Shown in pieces: positions 37,950 to 46,749 of a stretch of 64,000 bases of DNA. The notes below the pieces were generated by a model. The model worked only from the letters and a program-made list of their open reading frames with translations. It made no database searches and was not told the DNA's origin. The DNA is from Vallitaleaceae bacterium 9-2 (GTDB lineage: Bacteria; Bacillota; Clostridia; Lachnospirales; Vallitaleaceae). A program made the translations under genes and the position numbers. Each line of letters begins with the position of its first letter. The stretch's first letter is position 1. The DNA lies in contig CP121691.1 in assembly GCA_038396585.1 (NCBI GenBank), forward strand, positions 1,488,001-1,552,000, written 5' to 3'.

Positions 37950-39233
37950 ATGATGCGATCAATGTACTCTGGTGTTTCGGGATTGCGTATTCACCAGACA
38001 AAGATGGATGTAATTGGTAATAATATTGCCAATGTTAACACTGTAGGATTTAAGTCAAGTCGTGCGCTGTTTAGTGAGATCTTTTCGCAAACAGTTCAAG
38101 GGGCTTCAGGCGCTAATGCAAATAAAGGTGGAACTAACCCTATCCAAATTGGATTAGGTGCTTCACTGGGCTCAATTGATGTGAATATGACAGAAGGGGC
38201 ATCTCAACGTACAGATAACCCACTGGACTTAAAAATTGAAGGTAACGGATTCTTCGTTGTTGGAGATGTAACAGGGAATAAATTTACTCGTGCTGGAGCC
38301 TTTACCATTGATTCAGTAGGAAATTTAGTTAGTTCAGGCGGTCTAAACCTTATGGGATGGGGTGTCGGAAATGACGGAGAAATTCAAAAAGAAAAAGTTC
38401 AACCTTTACGTATATTAAGCACGGATAATATATTTTCAGAGCCTGAGATGACCTCTAAAGCAATTATCGGAGGTAACATTAACATGAACGACCCACAGCT
38501 AGACCCAGCAGAAGGGGGCGTTCCGTTTACAATGACTATTTATGATTCACTCGGTTATCCATACACAGCTGAGATGCTCGTTCAAGAAACAGGGACACCG
38601 AATGAATATGATATTACCATGACAGATGTTACGAATGAAAATGGTGACTCAATTATTGGTGCAGCCACTGGTGCAGTTACCATTACCTTTGATGAAACAA
38701 CAGGAAAAATCACGAATGATCCGGCGACATTTGATATTACTGGATTAGATACACCAAGCTCTGATTTTTCAGAAATTGAAGTGGATTTTAGTACACTTAC
38801 AATGTTCTCTGGAAATACAACTGTTGAAGCAAGAGCAGGAGACAAAGATGGACTTGATTCAGGGAATCCGGCAGGAACGATTTCAGGATATGAAATTAGT
38901 GGTGACGGAAAAATCCTTGGACAATATACCAATGGGGCTACGAAGTTATTAGGCCAAATTGCAATTGCGGATTTTGATAACCCTGCAGGGCTAAAAAAAG
39001 AAGGGAATAATTTATTCTCAGCAACCAGTAACTCAGGAAGCTTTAATGGTATCGGGATTGATATTACCTCCAATGGAGGCGTTATCAACTCTGGAGTACT
39101 TGAGATGTCCAATGTTGATTTATCAACAGAATTTACTGAAATGATCACAACACAACGTGGTTTCCAGGCAAATTCAAGGATTATTACTTCCTCAGATGAA
39201 ATGTTGCAAGAGCTTGTCAACTTGAAGAGATAA
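37950..39233 (+). CDS. flgE: Flagellar hook protein FlgE
   Basis: FlgE makes the flagellar hook. The 427-aa protein has the N-terminal SMYSGVSGLRIHQTKMDVIG and NIANVNTVGFKSSR motifs, the central FlgE beta domains with DPAEGGVPFTMTIYDSLG, and the C-terminal NVDLSTEFTEMITTQRGFQA block. Start is ATG 37950, ten bases after TAGGAGG. A strong hairpin follows in the gap before flbD. Confidence 0.96.
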   Translation: MMRSMYSGVSGLRIHQTKMDVIGNNIANVNTVGFKSSRALFSEIFSQTVQGASGANANKGGTNPIQIGLGASLGSIDVNMTEGASQRTDNPLDLKIEGNGFFVVGDVTGNKFTRAGAFTIDSVGNLVSSGGLNLMGWGVGNDGEIQKEKVQPLRILSTDNIFSEPEMTSKAIIGGNINMNDPQLDPAEGGVPFTMTIYDSLGYPYTAEMLVQETGTPNEYDITMTDVTNENGDSIIGAATGAVTITFDETTGKITNDPATFDITGLDTPSSDFSEIEVDFSTLTMFSGNTTVEARAGDKDGLDSGNPAGTISGYEISGDGKILGQYTNGATKLLGQIAIADFDNPAGLKKEGNNLFSATSNSGSFNGIGIDITSNGGVINSGVLEMSNVDLSTEFTEMITTQRGFQANSRIITSSDEMLQELVNLKR

Positions 39234-39249
39234 TGATAAAATAAGGTGA

Positions 39250-39280
39250 TTGTGGTGTCAGCTGATGACTGGCACCACAA
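39250..39280 (+). other. Strong intercistronic hairpin after flgE
   Basis: TTGTGGTGTCAG pairs with CTGGCACCACAA across seven bases, 12 bp with one G-U. There is no T run, so it is likely an mRNA-stability or processing structure protecting the abundant flgE message, rather than a terminator. Confidence 0.7.
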
Positions 39281-39307
39281 ATAACTATGGATTGAAGGTG
39301 TGTCAAT

Positions 39308-39508
39308 ATGATTTATATCACAAAATTTAACCATCAAAAGATTTTGTTAAATAATGATTTAATTGAGCAAGTTGAAGAAACACCGGATACGGTAATTACC
39401 TTGACAACAGGAAAAAAATTAGTTGTCACAGAGTCAATGAATGAAATATATGAAAAAGTCATGAAGAGTAAACAAATAGCTAGACAAGATGGGTTTATTA
39501 CGGACTGA
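39308..39508 (+). CDS. flbD: FlbD family flagellar protein
   Basis: The 66-aa protein begins MIYITKFNHQKILLNNDLIE and has the short beta-rich FlbD fold (ETPDTVITLTTGKK) known from the gene between flgE and motA in many Firmicutes and spirochetes (named swrD in Bacillus subtilis, where it raises flagellar power). Exact role here is not known. AAGGTG precedes the ATG. Confidence 0.88.
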   Translation: MIYITKFNHQKILLNNDLIEQVEETPDTVITLTTGKKLVVTESMNEIYEKVMKSKQIARQDGFITD

Positions 39509-39536
39509 CAAGAATACTTGACGCGAGGTGGAAATA

Positions 39537-40340
39537 GTGGATTTAGCAACTATAATCGGATTAGTTTTGGGGGTCTTCTTCTTTCTCTTTTCTATCATAG
39601 TAGATAAGGGTGTTGGTGGAATTGCTGACTTTTGGAATGTGCCTTCGGTAATGATTACAATTGGTGGAACAATTGCTTCAACGATGATTAACTTTCCTAT
39701 GAATAAATTCGTCGGAGCGTTAAAAGCATCAGCAATTGCTTTTAAAGTTGTCTTGATGAATGAAGGAGAAGTAATCAAAGAAATTATTCGCTTGTCAAAT
39801 GTGGCAAGAAAAGAAGGTTTGTTGGCCCTTGAAGAGGCGGCAGAAACTATCGAGGATGATTTCTTGAAAAAGGGCGTTCTATTGATTGTTGACGGAACAG
39901 ATCCTGAATTGGTTCGAAGTATATTGGAGACAGAATTAACTTTTATTGAGACACGTCATAGAGATGTACAAGGCGTGTGGAACCAAATGGGAGCCTTGGC
40001 GCCTGCATGGGGGATGATTGGAACCCTTATTGGGTTAATTAATATGCTTGGAAGTCTAAGCGACCCATCAGCGATAGGACCGGCAATGGCTGTTGCCCTC
40101 CTGACAACGATGTATGGTTCTATATTAGCGAACTTTATATGTATACCTTTTGCTGGAAAGCTATCTGTTCGAAGCAATGAGGAACTATTGATGAAAGAAG
40201 TTATGATTGAAGGACTGTTATCCATTCAAGCGGGAGAAAATCCACGTGTGATTGAAGAAAAACTAAAAGCGTTCTTATCACCAGTACTTCGAGCATCATT
40301 ATCTGATCAAAGCGCTGAAGGAGAAAGCGAAGGTGAATAA
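39537..40340 (+). CDS. motA: Flagellar stator protein MotA
   Basis: MotA and MotB make the ion-driven stator. The 267-aa protein starts MDLATIIGLVLG and has four membrane segments, with GGTIASTMINFP after the second and the GMIGTLIGLINML and MYGSILANF segments late in the chain. I chose GTG 39537, which follows GAGGTGG at normal distance, over GTG 39528. Its last codons contain GGTGA, the ribosome binding site for motB, three bases after the stop. Confidence 0.95.
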   Translation: MDLATIIGLVLGVFFFLFSIIVDKGVGGIADFWNVPSVMITIGGTIASTMINFPMNKFVGALKASAIAFKVVLMNEGEVIKEIIRLSNVARKEGLLALEEAAETIEDDFLKKGVLLIVDGTDPELVRSILETELTFIETRHRDVQGVWNQMGALAPAWGMIGTLIGLINMLGSLSDPSAIGPAMAVALLTTMYGSILANFICIPFAGKLSVRSNEELLMKEVMIEGLLSIQAGENPRVIEEKLKAFLSPVLRASLSDQSAEGESEGE

Positions 40341-40342
40341 TC

Positions 40343-41257
40343 ATGGCTAGAAAACAACATACGGATGATGGACCTAAAGGATCACCGGCATGGATGTCAA
40401 CGTATGGAGACATGGTGACATTATTGTTATGCTTCTTTGTCCTTCTGTTTTCCATGTCAAGTGTTGATATAGCAAAATTCAAAGCAGCAATGAGTTCATT
40501 TGCTGACCAAATTGATGTATTGCCTGGTGGTGAAGCGTTAACAGATGGAGAGTTGCTTAATAATGGAGTGTCGCAACTGAGTGATATTCAAATCATTATT
40601 CAAGGAAATATGAACTTGAATCAAAATCAAGATAACACGTTACCAGAAGACCAAGATACAGATATAGATGAAGATGTAGACAGTCTTGAAGAAAATACAG
40701 AAGAGTTTATTCGTGCAGGTAAGATTGCACAAGAGATTGAAGAACAAATTCGTAACGAAGGATATAATGCAGATGTCGTAGCAATATCATACACATCGAA
40801 TTATGTTAAGATGACATTACAAGGTGAATTTTTGTTTGACAGTGGAAAAGCAAATCTTAGATCTGAAGCAGTAAGTGCAATAGAAGTTATTGCAACGATA
40901 CTAAAAGAACAACAATACAATGCGTATGACATTCAGATTGAAGGGCACACAGATAACTTAAATATAAATAATGCGCAGTTTCCAAATAACTGGATTTTAT
41001 CCTCATATCGTGCATATGCAGTTTTAGAAGAATTATTGGAAGCTCATGATTTTGATCCTGAAAAAGTCGCTGCGACTGGCTATGGAGAATATCGACCCAT
41101 TGCAACGAATGAAACCCTTGAAGGGCGGGCACAAAACCGTCGGGTCGAAATTAAAGTAGTATTAGATTCTGATGAAATTCTTATAGGTGACTCAGTAGAA
41201 GAAGAAACTGTTATACAAGGAGCTCAAGAGACACCTAATACTGAAACGTTGGAATAA
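40343..41257 (+). CDS. motB: Flagellar stator protein MotB
   Basis: The 304-aa protein has one N-terminal membrane span with the conserved ion-binding aspartate D23 in STYGDMVTLLL, then the plug region, an acidic linker and an OmpA-like peptidoglycan-binding domain with IEGHTDNLNINNAQFPNNW and GYGEYRPIATNE. Coupling ion (proton or sodium) cannot be decided from this sequence. It is coupled to motA. Confidence 0.95.
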   Translation: MARKQHTDDGPKGSPAWMSTYGDMVTLLLCFFVLLFSMSSVDIAKFKAAMSSFADQIDVLPGGEALTDGELLNNGVSQLSDIQIIIQGNMNLNQNQDNTLPEDQDTDIDEDVDSLEENTEEFIRAGKIAQEIEEQIRNEGYNADVVAISYTSNYVKMTLQGEFLFDSGKANLRSEAVSAIEVIATILKEQQYNAYDIQIEGHTDNLNINNAQFPNNWILSSYRAYAVLEELLEAHDFDPEKVAATGYGEYRPIATNETLEGRAQNRRVEIKVVLDSDEILIGDSVEEETVIQGAQETPNTETLE

Positions 41258-41281
41258 ATAGAAAAAGAATGGAGAACAAAT

Positions 41282-41779
41282 ATGAGTAAACTTTTACCAA
41301 TCATTAACGCCGCTTTAACTGGAATTATACTTGTGATTATGATTATTGTTTTAATTCAAGTCGGGAGTATTCGCTCCACATTGAACCCTGAAACTAAAAT
41401 GGATGAAAATGGTGAGGTTGTCATTCCGTTATCACAACTTGAAGAAGTCAGCCTTGGTGAAGACGATGAAGATGAGCAGTTTATATTGAAATTGATGAAT
41501 GAGGAAACTGGAAAGAATGCAAATGTGGTTTTAAAAGTTGGCGTTGCGCTTGACACAAAGAACAAAGGTGCTGAAGAATCACGTGAAGTATTAAAAAGCC
41601 AGGGGCGAATTATTCGTGATCGTATTTATTCAATTCTTGTAAGTAAAGACTTGTCTTATTATAAAGACATATCTAAGCAAGAAGAATTAAAACAAGAAAT
41701 TGTTTTAAAACTTCATGAGCTCATAGGAAATGAAGCCGTTGCAGATGTGTATTTTAATAATTTGATTGTAAGCGAATAA
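41282..41779 (+). CDS. fliL: Flagellar basal body-associated protein FliL
   Basis: FliL surrounds and supports the stator at high load. The 165-aa protein has one membrane span (residues 6-28), then the FliL domain with NVVLKVGVALDTKN, IIRDRIYSILVSK and a C-terminal NEAVADVYFNNLIVSE, which is the family ending. It lies between motB and fliM as in other Firmicutes. Confidence 0.92.
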   Translation: MSKLLPIINAALTGIILVIMIIVLIQVGSIRSTLNPETKMDENGEVVIPLSQLEEVSLGEDDEDEQFILKLMNEETGKNANVVLKVGVALDTKNKGAEESREVLKSQGRIIRDRIYSILVSKDLSYYKDISKQEELKQEIVLKLHELIGNEAVADVYFNNLIVSE

Positions 41780-41814
41780 TAAACCATTAAATAAATTTGG
41801 CAGGAGGTGAGGAT

Positions 41815-42801
41815 ATGGGTGAGGTGTTATCTCAAAATGAGATAGACCAGTTGCTTAATGCATTAAATACCGGGGAGCTAGACGTTGAAGAATATAAGTC
41901 GAACTCCAAAGAAAAGCAAGTTAAAGATTATGACTTTGCTCGACCGAGTAAATTTGCAAAAGAGCACTTACGGACATTAGAAATTATTTTTGAACATTAT
42001 GCAAGACTTGTATCAACGACGTTACCTGCCTACATGCGAAACTCATGTCAAGTTGATGTAATCAACTCAGAGGCAGTCGCGTATTCAGAGTTTTCTAATG
42101 CATTATCAAACCCTATTCTTTTAGGCATCGTTGACTTTTACCCGTTAAAAGGTAATGTGGTTCTTGATATGAGTATTGATATTGGGTATTCAATTGTAGA
42201 TCGCTTATTAGGGGGCAAGGGAGATGCGCTTGATAAAGCAAGAGATTTTTCTGAAATAGAGTTAGCAATTATTGAAAAAATTATGAACATTCTCGTAGAG
42301 CAATTAATTGATCCATGGAAAAATGTTGTGGAGATAGATCCTAGGCTTGAACAGATTGAAACCAACTCTCAGTTTGCGCAGATTATTGCACCGAATGAAA
42401 TTATTGCATTAATCACGCTTAATCTTCGAATAGGTAAAGTTGAAGGACTATTAAATGTATGTATACCCTACATGAGTGTTGAACCGATCATGGATAAGTT
42501 AAATACGAAATATTGGTTTTCATCTTTGCAAGATACAGATGAAGAAACATATTCGGATATTATTGAGCGACAAATTTCAAAGACCCAAATACCAATTAGT
42601 GCAGTACTTGGAAGAAGCCATATTAGTGTCGATGATTTTATTAACCTGCAATATGGAGATGTAATTAAGCTTGATGCCAAGGTAACAGATGAAATTGATA
42701 TTTTGGTGGGAAATATTAAAAAATTCAAAGGAAATCCAGGTGTGTTTGATAAAAATAGTGCGGTTAAAATATCAAAAGTTTTAAGAGAGGAGGACGATTA
42801 G
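41815..42801 (+). CDS. fliM: Flagellar motor switch protein FliM
   Basis: FliM is the C-ring protein that binds phosphorylated CheY. The 328-aa protein has the N-terminal CheY-binding peptide LSQNEIDQLLNAL, the middle domain with RLVSTTLPAYMRNSCQVDV and LGGKGDALDK, and a C-terminal SpoA domain. I chose ATG 41815, after AGGAGGTG, over TTG 41797. The stop is immediately followed by the fliY start. Confidence 0.96.
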   Translation: MGEVLSQNEIDQLLNALNTGELDVEEYKSNSKEKQVKDYDFARPSKFAKEHLRTLEIIFEHYARLVSTTLPAYMRNSCQVDVINSEAVAYSEFSNALSNPILLGIVDFYPLKGNVVLDMSIDIGYSIVDRLLGGKGDALDKARDFSEIELAIIEKIMNILVEQLIDPWKNVVEIDPRLEQIETNSQFAQIIAPNEIIALITLNLRIGKVEGLLNVCIPYMSVEPIMDKLNTKYWFSSLQDTDEETYSDIIERQISKTQIPISAVLGRSHISVDDFINLQYGDVIKLDAKVTDEIDILVGNIKKFKGNPGVFDKNSAVKISKVLREEDD

Positions 42802-43980
42802 ATGGATGATATGTTATCTCAAGAAGAAATAAATGCGTTGTTAAATGGTTTGGATTCAGATGATTCGGATTCGTCCAATACAAGCTCACATGTGTCTGTA
42901 TCAGAAGAAGAAAAAGATGCAATAGGTGAAGTGTCGAATATAAGCATGGGAACAGCAGCAACAACTCTTTATTCATTGGTGAATCAAAAGGTGTTAATTA
43001 CGACACCAAAGGTAAAAACGCTTCAGTGGGAAGAGTTTACTGAACAATATGAAACACCATGTGTTGCAGTTCAAATTGTTTATAAAGAGGGATTAGAAGG
43101 AACAAATTTACTTATTCTAAAAGAAAATGATGTTAAAATTATTGCAGATTTAATGATGGGTGGAGATGGATTATCACCAGATGAAGAAATTAATGACTTA
43201 CACTTAAGTGCAATAGGAGAAGCAATGAATCAAATGATTGGTTCAGCTGCAACCTCTATGTCCTCAATGTTTAAGAAAAAAATTGATATACAGCCACCTT
43301 CATCATCGCATATTAATTTAAATGAAACTTTTGATCCAATTGAAGTAGCAGAATTCTTGACGGAGACATTTATTCAAGTATCCTTTCGGCTTCAGATAGG
43401 GGATTTGGTTGATAGTGAGATCATGCAACTTTATCCTATCGACTTTGCGCAAGATATCTACAAAGAATTTATGAATACAAATGAAGAAGTTGTTGAAAAA
43501 GCGGCGGGGACTGCTCAGCCTCAAGAGGCTACATCAGGACAAGCGACTCCACAAGTAGCACCACCACCGATTCAGCCACAACCTCAAGTACAACCGCAGC
43601 AACCAGCGATGAACTATGCCAATATGGGGAATCAAAATATGCCTATGCAAAATCAAGGAATGCCAAATAGAAATATCGAAGTACAACAAGCACAATTTCA
43701 ACAATTTGATGTTGGTAGTGTAATGCAGCAGAAGGAAAATATCGATTTGATTATGGATGTTCAACTTGAAGTTACAGTTGAGCTTGGACGTACACATCGA
43801 TCGATAAAGGATATTCTTGAATTTGCCCCAGGAACAATTATAGAGTTGAATAAGCTTTCAGGAGAACCGGTTGATGTTCTTGTAAATGGTAAAATTGTTG
43901 CAAAAGGTGAAGTGGTTGTTATTGATGAAAACTTTAGTATCCGTGTGACAGAAATTATGAAGGGAAAAACAATCCTTTAA
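42802..43980 (+). CDS. fliY: Flagellar motor switch phosphatase FliY
   Basis: FliY combines a CheC-like CheY-P phosphatase and a FliN-type C-ring part. The 392-aa protein begins with a FliM-like CheY-binding peptide (MLSQEEINALLNGL), then a CheC domain carrying both phosphatase motifs (EVSNISMGTAATTL and AIGEAMNQMIGSAATSM). A Gln/Pro/Met-rich linker (about 230-300) follows, and the C-terminal SpoA domain ends VTVELGRTHRSIKDIL and onward. No separate fliN is present in the operon, so FliY fills that place. Confidence 0.95.
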   Translation: MDDMLSQEEINALLNGLDSDDSDSSNTSSHVSVSEEEKDAIGEVSNISMGTAATTLYSLVNQKVLITTPKVKTLQWEEFTEQYETPCVAVQIVYKEGLEGTNLLILKENDVKIIADLMMGGDGLSPDEEINDLHLSAIGEAMNQMIGSAATSMSSMFKKKIDIQPPSSSHINLNETFDPIEVAEFLTETFIQVSFRLQIGDLVDSEIMQLYPIDFAQDIYKEFMNTNEEVVEKAAGTAQPQEATSGQATPQVAPPPIQPQPQVQPQQPAMNYANMGNQNMPMQNQGMPNRNIEVQQAQFQQFDVGSVMQQKENIDLIMDVQLEVTVELGRTHRSIKDILEFAPGTIIELNKLSGEPVDVLVNGKIVAKGEVVVIDENFSIRVTEIMKGKTIL

Positions 43981-44001
43981 TAAGAATACATGGACGTGAA
44001 G

Positions 44002-44017
44002 GAATTGTCGTCAATTC
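44002..44017 (+). other. Small hairpin between fliY and cheY
   Basis: GAATTG and CAATTC face each other across TCGT and the stem may extend by three pairs (GAA/TTC) with one bulged base. It lies in the 130-bp gap before cheY. There is no T run. Confidence 0.4.
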
Positions 44018-44069
44018 TTCACAAAAATGTTGGCGAAAACAAAAAATGTATGCTTAATGATAGGATATA

Positions 44070-44078
44070 TGCTATAAT
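44070..44078 (+). promoter_or_regulatory. Extended -10 promoter before cheY
   Basis: TG, one base and a perfect TATAAT (44073-44078) form an extended -10 element about 36 bp before cheY, with no good -35 box. It would give the chemotaxis regulator and export genes internal transcription. Confidence 0.5.
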
Positions 44079-44113
44079 GATAAACAAATACTACATTGAT
44101 AAGGAGCGATAAA

Positions 44114-44479
44114 ATGGCGGGAAAAAATATACTAATTGTTGATGACGCAGCCTTTATGCGAATGATGATCAAAGATATTTTAGGAAAAAATGGATATAAT
44201 GTTGTTGGAGAAGCTGAAAATGGAGTGAAAGCAGTTGAAAAATTTTCAGAGTTATCTCCAGACTTAGTGATTATGGATATAACTATGCCGGAAATGGATG
44301 GGATTGAAGCGGTAAAAGCTATTCGTGGAATCAAAAGTAATGCAGACATAATTATGTGTTCGGCAATGGGACAACAGGCAATGGTAATTGAATCGATTCA
44401 AGCGGGAGCAAAAGACTTTATTGTAAAACCATTCCAAGCAGAACGGGTTATTGAAGCTGTATCAAAAGTCATTGGATAG
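44114..44479 (+). CDS. cheY: Chemotaxis response regulator CheY
   Basis: CheY carries the signal from CheA to the switch. The 121-aa single receiver domain has the acidic pair D10-D11, the phosphorylated aspartate D55 in LVIMDITMPE, and the late lysine in KDFIVKPF. I chose ATG 44114 after AAGGAG, over the upstream ATG at 44096. It is preceded by a probable internal promoter. Confidence 0.96.
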   Translation: MAGKNILIVDDAAFMRMMIKDILGKNGYNVVGEAENGVKAVEKFSELSPDLVIMDITMPEMDGIEAVKAIRGIKSNADIIMCSAMGQQAMVIESIQAGAKDFIVKPFQAERVIEAVSKVIG

Positions 44480-44485
44480 TGCTCT

Positions 44486-44899
44486 ATGACGAATGTAGGT
44501 TTACTTGTATTGGGAGAACGTGATTCGTTAGAGATGCTGTTTTTATTGATACTCTTTTTGATTATTATAATAGCGGCTTACTATGTCACGTATGTCATTG
44601 CGCGTGTTCAAAAAGGTACTAGGACGAATAAAAATCTTGAGATTATAGAAGTCATTTCCTTAGGGCAGTCGAAATATCTTGAGTTAATTCGGATTGGAAC
44701 TCAATATGTTGTCGTTAGCGTCACAAAGCAACATATTGAGACTGTTTTGACATTAACAAAAGAAGAATTGGTATTACTCGACGACAATCAAAAGCAGAAA
44801 ATACTCCCTTTCCAACAAATTCTTGAAAAATATAAGACGGATAAAGAAAAGGATGTTAAGGATTGTGGAGACGAGAACGATGAAACAAATGATAAGTAA
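44486..44899 (+). CDS. fliO: Flagellar biosynthetic protein FliO
   Basis: The 137-aa protein has one membrane span (about residues 15-40), then the FliO domain with LEIIEVISLGQSKYLELIRIG and VVSVTKQHIE, and a charged C-terminal tail. FliO helps assemble the FliPQR export gate, and it lies directly before fliP. The ribosome binding site is weak, so the start is less certain; ATG 44534 inside the span is an unlikely alternative. Confidence 0.85.
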   Translation: MTNVGLLVLGERDSLEMLFLLILFLIIIIAAYYVTYVIARVQKGTRTNKNLEIIEVISLGQSKYLELIRIGTQYVVVSVTKQHIETVLTLTKEELVLLDDNQKQKILPFQQILEKYKTDKEKDVKDCGDENDETNDK

Positions 44900-45668
44900 A
44901 TATAGACCGATATTAATATTTATAGTATTTGCGCTTGTATGGTACAACTTTTCCATGACATCAATCATGGCGGTTGATGCCCAACAAACACCGATTCCTT
45001 TTTCTGTAGATTTAAATTTATCTGCAGCAGAAGAGCCGAGTGATGTTGTAAGTAGTTTGCAGATACTTTTTATTTTGACAATTATTGCATTGGCGCCATC
45101 AATCTTAATTATGATGACGTCATTTACACGTATTATCGTTGTTTTACATTTTATACGTAGTGCGTTGGGAACCCAGCAGACGCCGCCTAACCAGATTTTA
45201 ATTGGATTGGCATTATTTATAACATTTTTTATCATGTCTCCAGTGATGACAGAAATTAATGAGAATGCGCTTGTGCCTTATTCGGCAGGAGAGATAAGTC
45301 AACAGGAGGCAATAGAACGTGGAATAGATCCGTTGCGTGAATTTATGATGGGGCAAGTCAATGATAAAGACTTGAATTTATTTTTGAGTATTGCTGAAGT
45401 CGATGCGATTGAATCCTATGAAGACATACCTACAGAAGTTTTGATTCCAGCATTTATTATCAGCGAGTTACGTACAGCGTTTATCATTGGGTTTATGATT
45501 TATATTCCATTTATTATTGTGGATATGGTTGTAGCATCAACCCTAATGTCAATGGGGATGATGATGTTGCCGCCGGTTATGATTTCTTTACCTTTTAAAC
45601 TATTGCTGTTTGTTGCAGCGGATGGATGGACATTAATAATCAAGCAACTTGTTGAATCGTTCTATTGA
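44880..45668 (+). CDS. fliP: Flagellar export gate protein FliP
   Basis: FliP forms the core of the export gate. The 262-aa protein begins with a signal-peptide-like segment, then has four membrane segments with the FliP signatures LAPSILIMMTSFTRIIVVL and SALGTQQTPPNQILIGLALF, and MLPPVMISLPFKLLLFV near the end. I chose ATG 44880, which overlaps the fliO end and follows GTGGAG, over an upstream in-frame ATG at 44823. Confidence 0.96.
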   Translation: MKQMISKYRPILIFIVFALVWYNFSMTSIMAVDAQQTPIPFSVDLNLSAAEEPSDVVSSLQILFILTIIALAPSILIMMTSFTRIIVVLHFIRSALGTQQTPPNQILIGLALFITFFIMSPVMTEINENALVPYSAGEISQQEAIERGIDPLREFMMGQVNDKDLNLFLSIAEVDAIESYEDIPTEVLIPAFIISELRTAFIIGFMIYIPFIIVDMVVASTLMSMGMMMLPPVMISLPFKLLLFVAADGWTLIIKQLVESFY

Positions 45669-45682
45669 GAAAGGGGTTTATT

Positions 45683-45952
45683 ATGTCAGCCGAGATGATT
45701 ACTGATTTTGCGAGAGAAGCAGTATTTACTACGATATTGTCAGCATTGCCACTATTATTAACAGCTTTGACAGTGGGACTGCTGGTGAGTGTATTCCAAA
45801 CAATAACATCCATTCAAGAACAGACACTAGCATTTGTACCCAAAATACTGGCTGTTTTTTTAGGGTTGCTTATTTTTGGACCACATATAGGAAGACAAAT
45901 ATTGGAGTTTTTCACCAATACAATGTTGAGCATTAACCAATTTATTCGATAA
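45683..45952 (+). CDS. fliQ: Flagellar export gate protein FliQ
   Basis: The 89-aa protein has two membrane segments and the family sequence LLVSVFQTITSIQEQTLAFVPK in fragments. It completes the FliP-FliQ-FliR gate. I chose ATG 45683 after GAAAGGGG over TTG 45665. Confidence 0.95.
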   Translation: MSAEMITDFAREAVFTTILSALPLLLTALTVGLLVSVFQTITSIQEQTLAFVPKILAVFLGLLIFGPHIGRQILEFFTNTMLSINQFIR

Positions 45953-45963
45953 GCGGTGTGAAC

Positions 45964-46749
45964 ATGGAATTATTATTTGCGAATCCATATACATATTTAG
46001 ATACACTTTTACTTGTGTTTACTCGGACAATAAGTATCATGATTATGATGCCATTTTTAAGCAACCGAAGTATTCCGGCTATTGCAAAAATTGCGCTTGG
46101 TTTTTTTTGCTCCGTGATATTAATAAACATCGTTCCACCATTAAGTGTTGATGGAACTTTTACGCTTGTAGATTATGCAGTTTTGATCATCAAGGAATCA
46201 GCTACAGGGTGGATGCTTGGATTTGGAGCATATATTGTATTTGCGATATTGACCTTGGCAGGCCAATTTATTGACTACCAGATAGGTTTTTCTATGGTCA
46301 ATGTGTTTGATCCAATGAGCCAAACACAACTTACGATTACGGGGAACTTTTATTACTTTACGTTTTTATTGATTTTTTTGGTGACACGTAGCTATGGTTA
46401 TATTTTTCGGGCACTCAAGACAAGTTATCAATTCATTCCGATAGGTCGTATTGCCCCAAGTGATGCGTTGTATGTTTCTTTAATTGAATATTTTAATACA
46501 TTTTTCTTATTAGCATTACAAATTGCAGCACCTATATTTTTTGTCATGTTAGTGACAAATGTTGTTTTGGGGATTTTAGCAAGAACGGTTCCCCAGCTTA
46601 ATATGTTTGTTGTCGGATTTCCGATTAAAATTATTTTGGGATTATTTATTTTATACTTTACATTAGCACTATTTGACAACGTGTCTGAAATCATTATTCG
46701 AGAAATAAAATTAATGATGGATATGCTGATTCGAGGGATGGCGCCATGA
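45964..46749 (+). CDS. fliR: Flagellar export gate protein FliR
   Basis: The 261-aa protein has about six membrane segments with the FliR motifs LVFTRTISIMIMMPFLSNRS and QIGFSMVNVFDPMSQTQ, the last marking the gate region. The start is ATG 45964, with GTG 45958 as alternative. Its TGA overlaps the flhB ATG, so the two are translated together. Confidence 0.95.
   Translation: MELLFANPYTYLDTLLLVFTRTISIMIMMPFLSNRSIPAIAKIALGFFCSVILINIVPPLSVDGTFTLVDYAVLIIKESATGWMLGFGAYIVFAILTLAGQFIDYQIGFSMVNVFDPMSQTQLTITGNFYYFTFLLIFLVTRSYGYIFRALKTSYQFIPIGRIAPSDALYVSLIEYFNTFFLLALQIAAPIFFVMLVTNVVLGILARTVPQLNMFVVGFPIKIILGLFILYFTLALFDNVSEIIIREIKLMMDMLIRGMAP

Noticed and set aside
37860-37950. Standard class I c-di-GMP riboswitch
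   Set aside because: The 5' half with its GGCAAACC-type element and GNRA loop is missing, so only a partial resemblance is claimed.
38582-39337. 251-codon open frame on the minus strand
   Set aside because: It is antisense to flgE, shows no ribosome binding site, and its composition is a Ser/Pro/Ile-rich mirror of the real gene.
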